From: Granulicella sp. 5B5
GTDB taxonomy: Bacteria; Acidobacteriota; Terriglobia; Terriglobales; Acidobacteriaceae
Length of the DNA: 64,000 bases
Direction of reading: 5' to 3'
Assembly: GCF_014083945.1 (NCBI RefSeq)
Contig: NZ_CP046444.1
Span: forward strand, 2,604,001-2,668,000
Of the stretch, positions 58,323 through 64,000 are shown piece after piece. Numbering within the stretch: the stretch's first letter is position 1; each line of letters begins with the position of its first letter. The position numbers and the translations under genes were made by a program. The notes under the pieces were generated by a model, which made no database searches, was not told the origin of the DNA, and saw only the letters and a program-made list of their open reading frames with translations.

Positions 58323-59255
58323 ATGAAGAGGCAGGATATCGAAAGCCCGCAGGGACGCGTCGCCGTTGTCCGTGGTCGCCATCTGGTCCCCTTGCTTGTC
58401 TCACAAGAGGCAACTCCGACAAGACTACAGCCGTGGAACGGTGTCGTTCTGGAACAGCATCGTGTGGCACCCGGCGAGATTCTGGAACACGAACACCCTA
58501 CCCTGTGTCTTCACCTGCAGCTCGCAGGCACTCAAAGTTTCGAGTGGTGGGAGCGTGGCAAGAACGCGGTCGAACCAACGCGGCCGGGCTCTCTGATTGT
58601 CATTCCTCCCGGCACACGCGATCGTCTGCGCTGGCAGGGCCATTCCGAAAGGCTGGTCCTCTCCATTGAGAATGAGCCGCTGGAGAAGCTGGCCTCACAG
58701 CTGGGAGCGCAGCATCCCCTGGAGATAAAGTCAGCCTGGTCCCTCTTTGACTCGTCCCTGCAACACCTGATGACGGAGATGGGAAGAGAGACCCGCGAGG
58801 GCTGGCCGCTTGGCGCACTTTACGCGGACCTGCTGGCGTTGGGGCTGCAGACCAGCCTGCTCAGGAACCACTCCAATCAGCAGATCTCTCCGCCTTTCAA
58901 GGGTCGCCTCAGCCTGTCTCTCCTCAAGCGGGCCATGGAATACATCACCGCCAATCTCGCCGAAGACATTGGACTCGGACAGATTGCACGCGAGCTGGGG
59001 CTTAGTGAGTCCCACTTCGCGCATGAGTTTCGGACCTCGACCGGCGCGACTCCCTATCAATATCTGCTGCAGCAGCGTATGGAAAAAGCGAAGGCTCTGC
59101 TCAGAACCACGAAATTGCCGATCCAGAACGTCAGTGTCCTTGCGGGTTTTCGCTACCCGGCCAACTTCGTACGGACATTCCGTCAACGCGAAGGGCAGTC
59201 ACCGGATGCCTGGCGCAGGGGCCAGAGCGGGCATTACTCCATGAAAATCCGGTAA
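58323..59255 (+). CDS. AraC family transcriptional regulator
   Basis: 310 aa. The N-terminal half is a cupin-like sensing domain (EILEHEHPTLCLHLQLAG, LIVIPPGTRDRLRW). Residues about 205-305 are the AraC double helix-turn-helix: IGLGQIARELGLSESHFAHEF and NVSVLAGFRYPANFVRTFR. Target genes unknown; the small membrane protein gene is divergent and 83 bases away, and pstS lies downstream. Confidence 0.93.
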   Translation: MKRQDIESPQGRVAVVRGRHLVPLLVSQEATPTRLQPWNGVVLEQHRVAPGEILEHEHPTLCLHLQLAGTQSFEWWERGKNAVEPTRPGSLIVIPPGTRDRLRWQGHSERLVLSIENEPLEKLASQLGAQHPLEIKSAWSLFDSSLQHLMTEMGRETREGWPLGALYADLLALGLQTSLLRNHSNQQISPPFKGRLSLSLLKRAMEYITANLAEDIGLGQIARELGLSESHFAHEFRTSTGATPYQYLLQQRMEKAKALLRTTKLPIQNVSVLAGFRYPANFVRTFRQREGQSPDAWRRGQSGHYSMKIR

Positions 59256-59307
59256 AGTTATCTCGGCCGCAGATATCTCCACTGTCCCTGTGCGCACATA
59301 ACTTTAC
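59252..59307. promoter_or_regulatory. Inverted repeat upstream of pstS
   Basis: GTAAAGTTAT (59252-59261, overlapping the AraC stop) and ATAACTTTAC (59298-59307) are perfect complements 36 bases apart, 47 bases before the pstS ATG. It may be a protein-binding pair or an mRNA stem; not a clear Pho box. Confidence 0.4.
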
Positions 59308-59353
59308 ATAGGGCCAGAAAACCGAAAGCCCTCAACCAGTAACAGGGGGAACG

Positions 59354-60436
59354 ATGCTTTTACCGAAGCAGCACGTCATCAAAGCCAGTCTTGTACTCTC
59401 CGCGGCAGCTCTCGCCATGTCGCTCACGGCCTGCAAATCTTCCGGTAACGGAGCTAATCAGAACTTTGTCCTCAATGGGGCGGGCAGCACCTTCGTCTAT
59501 CCGGTCATGTCGCACTGGGCGCAGTCCTACAACGACCTCCACAACAACGTCCAGATCAACTACCAGTCCATCGGCTCCGGCGGCGGAGTGCAGCAGGTCA
59601 AGAACGGCACCGTCGACTTCGGCGCCTCCGACTACGCGCTCACCGACGCGCAACTCGCCGGCATGAAGCCCGTCCTCCAGGTCCCCGAGACCGCCGGCCC
59701 CGTCTGCATCACCTACAACCTGCCCGGCCTCGCAAAGCCGCTCCAGCTCTCGTCGGACGCCATTACCGGCATCTTCCTCGGCAAGATCACCACCTGGCAC
59801 GACCCCATCCTCGTCAAGGACAACCCCGGCATCAACCTGCCCAACTCCAAGATCGTCGTCGCGCACCGCACCGACGGCTCGGGCACCACCGCCGCCTTCA
59901 CCACCTATCTCTCCGCTGTCTCCCCCGAGTGGAAGAGCAAGGTCGGTCAGGGCGGCGCGGTCAACTGGCCCGCTGGCGTCGGCGCCAAAGGCTCTGAGGG
60001 AGTCACCGAGCAGGTCCGTCAGTTTCCCGGCGGCATCGGCTACGTCGAGCTCACCTATGCGCAACAGAACAAGCTGCCCATCGCCAGCGTCCGCAATCTC
60101 GCGGGCAACTACGTGCAGCCCAGCACAGCCAGTACCACTGCGGCCATCGCTGCTTTCTCCGACCAGTTGAGCAAGGACCCGCGCAGCCCCATCGTCAACC
60201 CACCGGCCAGTGCGGCCCAGGCCTACCCCATCTCCATCCTCACCTTCCTGCTCATCCCCAAGGACGGCACTGACCAGGCCAAGCGCACCGCGCTCAAGGG
60301 CTTCGTGCAGTACATCATCGGCGACGGTCAGGCCACCGCAGGACAACTCAACTACGCGCCACTCCCCGACGGCGTCAAACAGTACGACCAGCAGACCCTC
60401 AATCAGATGACCGTCAACGGCCAGCCCATCCCGTAA
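59354..60436 (+). CDS. pstS: Phosphate ABC transporter substrate-binding protein
   Basis: 360 aa lipoprotein (signal LVLSAAALAMSLTAC, lipobox LTAC). PstS motifs: LNGAGSTFVYPVMSHWAQSY, YQSIGSGGGVQQVKNGTVDF, GASDYALTDAQL, VVAHRTDGSGTTAAFT (phosphate-binding Ser/Asp/Arg/Thr set). It traps phosphate outside the membrane for PstCAB. No pstC, pstA, pstB or phoU lies next to it here. Ends at a long hairpin. Confidence 0.95.
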   Translation: MLLPKQHVIKASLVLSAAALAMSLTACKSSGNGANQNFVLNGAGSTFVYPVMSHWAQSYNDLHNNVQINYQSIGSGGGVQQVKNGTVDFGASDYALTDAQLAGMKPVLQVPETAGPVCITYNLPGLAKPLQLSSDAITGIFLGKITTWHDPILVKDNPGINLPNSKIVVAHRTDGSGTTAAFTTYLSAVSPEWKSKVGQGGAVNWPAGVGAKGSEGVTEQVRQFPGGIGYVELTYAQQNKLPIASVRNLAGNYVQPSTASTTAAIAAFSDQLSKDPRSPIVNPPASAAQAYPISILTFLLIPKDGTDQAKRTALKGFVQYIIGDGQATAGQLNYAPLPDGVKQYDQQTLNQMTVNGQPIP

Positions 60437-60445
60437 GCATCAAGC

Positions 60446-60488
60446 ACGCGCCCACCCATGACATCTCCACCGTCATGGGTGGGCGCGT
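60446..60488 (+). terminator. Long hairpin after pstS
   Basis: Arms of 17 bp pair perfectly (60446-60462 with 60472-60488; core CGCCCACCCATGAC/GTCATGGGTGGGCG) with a 9-base loop, 10 bases past the stop. No T-run follows, so it could stabilise mRNA rather than terminate. Confidence 0.7.
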
Positions 60489-60533
60489 AAGATCCTTACC
60501 CTCTACTCCTTTTCTCCTCTGCTCTCTGCCTCT

Positions 60534-60872
60534 ATGGACCTCGCCACGCACCTCATCGAGCTCGAACGCTGTCTCCACACAGCATCCACCCGCCAGAACG
60601 CCGCCAATCTTCTCTCCGACGACTTCCGCGAGTTCGGCGCCTCCGGCCGCATCTGGGACAAGCCCACCATGCTCGTCTCCCTCGCCGCCGAGGAGCACTA
60701 CCCCATCACCAGCGACCACTTCGTCTTTCAGGAACTCGCTCCCGGCCTCGCGCTGCTCACTTATACGGCCACCACGCCCACGCGCCGCTCCCTGCGCAGC
60801 AGCCTCTGGCGTCTCGAAGACGGCCACTGGCGCGTCCTCTTCCACCAGGGCACCGTCATCCCTAATCCCTAA
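60534..60872 (+). CDS. DUF4440 / SnoaL-like small protein
   Basis: 112 aa in the NTF2-like fold: LIELERCLHTASTRQNAANL, LLSDDFREFGASGRIWDK, FVFQELAPGLALLTYTATT, SLWRLEDGHWRVLFHQGT. These proteins bind small ligands; enzyme role unknown. Its stop codon TAA lies in an inverted heptad repeat (CCCTAATCCCTAA). Confidence 0.85.
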   Translation: MDLATHLIELERCLHTASTRQNAANLLSDDFREFGASGRIWDKPTMLVSLAAEEHYPITSDHFVFQELAPGLALLTYTATTPTRRSLRSSLWRLEDGHWRVLFHQGTVIPNP

Positions 60873-60879
60873 CTCCTAC
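60860..60879 (-). repeat. Short heptad repeat between DUF4440 and hisF genes
   Basis: Plus-strand CCCTAATCCCTAACTCCTAC. The G-rich strand is the minus strand, that of hisF, which ends 79 bases away. It also encodes the stop of the convergent DUF4440 gene. Confidence 0.6.
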
Positions 60880-60896
60880 GCCCGCGGCATCCAGCG

Positions 60897-60945
60897 CAGC
60901 TCCATCGTTCTGCATAGCGGAGAGACCTGCTTCTCTAGCACGATG
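60897..60945 (-). repeat. Interspersed repeat, inverted copy
   Basis: GCATAGCGGAGAGACCTGCT is the reverse of the AGGTCTCTCCRCT...-type element at 4592, 14339 and 15219. Lies just past the hisF stop. Confidence 0.6.
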
Positions 60946-60957
60946 TTCGTCGGGCCT

Positions 60958-61728
60958 TCAGCACGGCAGCCGCATCGGAACCCCCGCCGCGGCAACCTCC
61001 GCCTTCAACGCCCGCGAATCCGTAACCCCAAAGTGAAAGATGCTCGCCGCCAGCGCAGCATCCGCCTTGCCTGCCTTGAACACCTCGGCAAAGTGCGCCG
61101 CGCTGCCCGCACCACCACTCGCGATCACAGGAATCTGCACCGCCTCACTCACTGCGCGCGTCAGCTCGCAGTCAAACCCGTTGCGCATACCGTCAGTGTC
61201 CATAGAGGTCAGCAGAATCTCGCCCGCACCACGCTGCTCCGCCTCTTTTGCCCACTCAACTACATTGCGACCCGTTGGTTTCCTGCCTCCGGCAACATAC
61301 ACCTCAGCATCGCTAACGCCGTTCACCCCACGCCGAGCATCGATCGCCACAATCACAGCCTGCGCCCCAAAGCTCGCGCCAATCTCTCCAATCAGCTCCG
61401 GCCGCGCAATCGCCGAGCTGTTGATCGACACCTTGTCCGCACCCGCCGTAAACACCGCTTCAGCATCTTCGGCACTGCGAATCCCGCCGCCCACCGTAAA
61501 CGGCACAAACAGCGTCGCCGCCGTCCGCTTCACCGTATCGATCAGCGTCCCGCGCCCCTCATGTGTAGCCGTAATATCCAGCAGCACAATCTCATCCGCC
61601 CCCGCCGCCGCATGCCGGTGCGCCAGCTCCGCCGGATCGCCCGCATCGACAATATCGACAAACTGAATCCCCTTCACCACGCGCCCACCGCGCACATCCA
61701 GACACGCAATCACTCTCTTCGTCAGCAT
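60958..61728 (-). CDS. hisF: Imidazole glycerol phosphate synthase subunit HisF
   Basis: 256 aa TIM-barrel synthase. It joins ammonia from HisH with PRFAR to make IGP and AICAR. Catalytic Asp11 ([16 protein letters not shown]) and Asp130 ([11 protein letters not shown]) are both present, plus phosphate loops [10 protein letters not shown] and [11 protein letters not shown]. Last gene of the visible his operon; hisH lies 66 bases upstream. Confidence 0.97.
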   Translation of the reverse strand: MLTKRVIACLDVRGGRVVKGIQFVDIVDAGDPAELAHRHAAAGADEIVLLDITATHEGRGTLIDTVKRTAATLFVPFTVGGGIRSAEDAEAVFTAGADKVSINSSAIARPELIGEIGASFGAQAVIVAIDARRGVNGVSDAEVYVAGGRKPTGRNVVEWAKEAEQRGAGEILLTSMDTDGMRNGFDCELTRAVSEAVQIPVIASGGAGSAAHFAEVFKAGKADAALAASIFHFGVTDSRALKAEVAAAGVPMRLPC

Positions 61729-61794
61729 TCCGTCTTCCTTTGCGAAACTTGGCTAACTTCGCGCACTTTGCGGGAGCGCTTTTGCTTTTGGCTT

Positions 61795-62430
61795 CTACAG
61801 CTCCAGAAAATTCCGCAACACCTTCAACCCGGTCTCCGCGCTCTTCTCCGGATGAAACTGCACACCCATCACATTCCCGCGCTCCACGGCTGCCGTAAAC
61901 TTGCCACCATACATCGTGCTCGCCGCCGTGTCCGCACTCAGCGGAGCACGCCAGCTGTGCGTGTAGTACACAAAGCTCCCCGGCGCAATCCCACGCAGCA
62001 GCCGCGACTCCGCCCGCACATCCTCCAGCGAGTTCCACCCCACATGCGGCGACTTCAACTCCTCGGCTATTTTTTCTCCGTTGATCAGCTTGGTTTCAAC
62101 GGCAGGGAAGCGTTCACACTTGCCAGCAAAATGCCCCAACCCCGCCGTCTCCGGAGCCTCCGTCGACCCCTCATACAACCACTGCAACCCAACACAGATC
62201 CCCAGAAACGGAGCACCCTTGCCAACTGCTTCCCGCACCGCCTGCGTCAGCCGCAGATCCTCCAGCAACTGAGTAGCCTGAAAGTGCCCCACCCCCGGCA
62301 ACACAATCTTCTCCGCCCTCAACACGTCCTCAGGCTTCTGCGTCACGACAACATCATCCGCGCCAAGAAACTTGAGCGCTTTCACAACGCTAGTAAGGTT
62401 GCCCGCTTTGTAGTCGATAACAGCGATCAC
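61795..62430 (-). CDS. hisH: Imidazole glycerol phosphate synthase subunit HisH
   Basis: 211 aa glutaminase that feeds ammonia to HisF. Class I amidotransferase triad: Cys79 in FLGICVGLQ, His193 and Glu195 in VQFHPEKSA. The start is a GTG (62430) that overlaps the vapC stop in GTGA, so HisH synthesis may depend on translation of the toxin gene. Upstream codons to 62673 belong to vapC in another frame. Confidence 0.95.
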   Translation of the reverse strand: MIAVIDYKAGNLTSVVKALKFLGADDVVVTQKPEDVLRAEKIVLPGVGHFQATQLLEDLRLTQAVREAVGKGAPFLGICVGLQWLYEGSTEAPETAGLGHFAGKCERFPAVETKLINGEKIAEELKSPHVGWNSLEDVRAESRLLRGIAPGSFVYYTHSWRAPLSADTAASTMYGGKFTAAVERGNVMGVQFHPEKSAETGLKVLRNFLEL

Positions 62431-62843
62431 GCTCGTTGTGGTCCTTTCGTCCAATCTTCCACGCGAAGACCTTTGATCCGCGCGAAGGCTTTGTCGTTTG
62501 TTACCAGCGTAAAGTCGTAGGCGAGTGCATGCGCGGCGATCATCGTGTCGAACGCGCTCATCGGATGGCCTGTGCGTCGAAGCCTTGCGGCCAGCTCCGC
62601 ATAGCGCGTCGCACACCGCGAATCCCATGGCTCGATGGCGATCTCCCGCAAAAAAGGAGGAACGGTTCGCCAAACCTTGGCTTCGGACGGAAGCAGCGCG
62701 AGGCCAAAACGCATCTCCGCCTCGGTGATCGTGGAGATAGCGGCATCGCTCTTGTTCGTGTCGCGGAACCGTCGCATCAGGGGCGGACTTATGCCCTTGG
62801 TGAGAAAGCTCGCGACGTTCGTGTCCAGCAGAAAGCGGATCAC
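62427..62843 (-). CDS. vapC: VapC family PIN-domain toxin
   Basis: 138 aa ribonuclease. PIN acidic residues: Asp7 (RFLLDTNV), Glu41 (ITEAEMRFG), Asp99 (SAFDTMIAAHA) and Asp117 (LVTNDKAF). GTG start (62843) overlaps the vapB stop as GTGA, and its own stop overlaps the hisH GTG the same way. Type II toxins of this family cut tRNA or rRNA; this target is unknown. Confidence 0.92.
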   Translation of the reverse strand: MIRFLLDTNVASFLTKGISPPLMRRFRDTNKSDAAISTITEAEMRFGLALLPSEAKVWRTVPPFLREIAIEPWDSRCATRYAELAARLRRTGHPMSAFDTMIAAHALAYDFTLVTNDKAFARIKGLRVEDWTKGPQRA

Positions 62844-63091
62844 TTGGAGAAGGCTCGGGGCACCGGCGGAGTGCGATCCCGCTCCATAAGGAAGTCCTCT
62901 TCGATGGGCCCCAACTCTTCGACCAGATGAAAGAACTCGTCCCAGTTTCCAGTCCTCTGCTGAGAGAGCACTACGTCACCGGTCGCAGGATCTTTGCGGA
63001 TGTTCACTTCATCTCCCTCGAAGCGAAACTCTGCAGGCAGACGGACTGCCTGGCTGCGTCCATTCATGAAAAGTTTGGCGGCTGCTGGCAT
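62840..63091 (-). CDS. vapB: VapB/AbrB-type antitoxin
   Basis: 83 aa. It begins PAAAKLFMNGRSQAVRLPAE and continues FRFEGDEVNIRKDPATGDVV, the swapped-hairpin DNA-binding fold of VapB/MazE-like antitoxins; the C-terminal NWDEFFHLVEELGPIEEDFL binds the toxin. GGGAGG precedes ATG 63091; upstream codons to 63181 are rejected. It would repress its own promoter together with VapC. Confidence 0.9.
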   Translation of the reverse strand: MPAAAKLFMNGRSQAVRLPAEFRFEGDEVNIRKDPATGDVVLSQQRTGNWDEFFHLVEELGPIEEDFLMERDRTPPVPRAFSK

Positions 63092-63110
63092 GGTTGCCCT
63101 CCCGTTCTTA

Positions 63111-63131
63111 GTATATATCAAGGTATATATC
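63111..63131 (-). promoter_or_regulatory. Candidate vapBC operator/promoter
   Basis: Two direct copies of GTATATATC (63111-63119 and 63123-63131, plus strand) lie 20 bases upstream of vapB. On the minus strand they give GATATATAC, and a TATACT hexamer could serve as -10. Period is 12 bases, about one helical turn. Confidence 0.5.
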
Positions 63132-63278
63132 GACCGTGTTCGACGGCAGCATAGGTTGAGGCTTTCCCATGGCGGTAGCACAAGCTTCTCTGCCTTCAGT
63201 GCATCCTCAATTGGGCGTTCTCGCCCATGGCCGCCGTTCTCTTTACTGTCTACTCACTACTATCTACTGTCTGTCTTT

Positions 63279-63911
63279 CTACAGCAGCCCCTTCGTACTC
63301 GGCAGCAACTCCTTCATTCGCTCATCCTTGCTGCACGCACCACGCATCGCCCGCGCAAACGCCTTGAAGATCGCCTCAATCTTGTGATGGTTATTCCGCC
63401 CGTACATCACCTTCACATGCACATTGCACTTCGCACCCCGCGCAAACCCATCGAAGAAGTCCGGGATCAACTCCGTCACCAGATCACCCACCAGCCGGTC
63501 CGTCAGCGCATCATCCACAACACAAGCCACACGCCCCGAAAGGTCCACCGCACACACCGCGAGCGTCTCATCCATCGTCATCACAAAGTAGCCGGCGCGC
63601 AGAATCCCGCGCTTGTCGCCGAGAGCCTCAGCAAACGCCTCGCCCAGCGCAATGCCCACGTCTTCCACCGTGTGGTGCTGGTCCACATCCAGGTCGCCCA
63701 CGCACTTCAGCGTCAGGTCGAAGCCACCATGCTTCGCAAAGCTCTCCAGCATGTGGTCGAAGAACCGGATGCCCGTGCTCACCGTGTACTGCCCGGTGCC
63801 ATCCACCTCCAGCCGCAGCGAGATCTTCGTCTCCAGCGTGTTCCGTTCGATCACGCCAATGCGCCCGCCCGCAGCCGCACTCATGCCCACTTCGTTCACC
63901 ACATCGCTCAT
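63279..63911 (-). CDS. hisB: Imidazoleglycerol-phosphate dehydratase
   Basis: 210 aa, the single-function HisB that removes water from IGP in histidine synthesis. Metal motifs are clear: [36 protein letters not shown] and [23 protein letters not shown] overlaps the stop of the upstream small gene (ATGA). The 187-base gap to vapB holds the vapBC operator and an irregular CTACT-rich tract. Confidence 0.96.
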   Translation of the reverse strand: MSDVVNEVGMSAAAGGRIGVIERNTLETKISLRLEVDGTGQYTVSTGIRFFDHMLESFAKHGGFDLTLKCVGDLDVDQHHTVEDVGIALGEAFAEALGDKRGILRAGYFVMTMDETLAVCAVDLSGRVACVVDDALTDRLVGDLVTELIPDFFDGFARGAKCNVHVKVMYGRNNHHKIEAIFKAFARAMRGACSKDERMKELLPSTKGLL

Positions 63912-64000
63912 CGCCGTCTCCGCTTCGCTTCCATCATCTTCGCCGCAACATAGGCAAGAATTGCCGCCATCACCAACCCATACAGCACAACAAACACGCG
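63908..64000 (-). CDS. C-terminal end of a small membrane protein (cut by window edge)
   Basis: Only the last 30 residues are visible: a hydrophobic helix ([20 protein letters not shown]) and a basic tail ending KRRRR. The stop TGA overlaps the hisB ATG (ATGA), so it belongs to the same his transcript. Not a known histidine enzyme terminus. Confidence 0.6.
   Translation of the reverse strand, partial: RVFVVLYGLVMAAILAYVAAKMMEAKRRRR

Noticed and set aside
60475-62520. A 681-codon plus-strand frame over hisF and hisH
   Set aside because: Composition is Arg/His/Pro-rich antisense shadow; hisF, hisH and the DUF4440 gene have full catalytic motifs.

Overview
The window comes from a high-GC member of Acidobacteriota, most likely family Acidobacteriaceae (Terriglobus/Granulicella/Edaphobacter type). 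This rests on the subdivision-1 look of the 16S rRNA gene, strong GC bias at third codon positions, acidobacterial-style exported proteins, and many short hairpin repeats between genes. Genus is not resolved by eye.

Layout. 33-8177: rnc-lepB, a small lipoprotein, a TetR regulator and SDR oxidoreductase with a nearby palindromic operator, a sodium:solute symporter, a BrnT/BrnA toxin-antitoxin pair, and ribH (with an extra N-terminal domain) coupled to nusB. 8248-15576: exported proteins on the minus strand (a large lipoprotein with Ig-like repeats and a propeller, an S9 peptidase, a small secreted protein), a GNAT acetyltransferase and repeat-rich gaps. 15600-35345: the str-S10-spc block from a promoter and a long leader through rpsL-rpsG-fusA-tuf, rpsJ to rplO, secY, adk and map. 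It lacks the usual infA/rpmJ/rpsM/rpsK/rpsD/rpoA/rplQ continuation and has unusually wide gaps filled with repeats. 35390-44461: GMC oxidoreductase, aquaporin, aldo/keto reductase, NDH-2-type dehydrogenase, a porin-like protein, ilvE, a GT87-like mannosyltransferase and marC. 44944-50918: a complete rRNA operon, 16S - tRNA-Ile(GAT) - tRNA-Ala(TGC) - 23S - 5S, with promoter, two boxA-like sites, processing stems and terminator. 51001-58239: a frameshifted aminoglycoside-phosphotransferase-like pseudogene, an ECF sigma factor / zinc-finger anti-sigma / two-membrane-protein operon, sodC, tdk and a small membrane protein. 58323-64000: an AraC regulator, pstS, a DUF4440-like protein, and part of a histidine operon (hisB, hisH, hisF) with a vapBC module inserted between hisB and hisH.

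The most striking unexplained structure is a family of G-rich heptad arrays (GGGARTA units, usually exactly four GGG runs with four-base loops). They sit within a few bases of stop codons, with the G-rich strand always matching the upstream gene's mRNA. Seven occur in the ribosomal protein block alone. They fit an intramolecular G-quadruplex, and because the period is seven, three successive TAG-bearing heptads put a stop in every reading frame. nusB and sodC take their own stop codons from such arrays. A second family of hairpins in the same gaps keeps its loop (GAAGCAGATT) while the paired stems change.

Genes listed after start correction use the start favoured by a Shine-Dalgarno match or family alignment from memory; no database search was possible.
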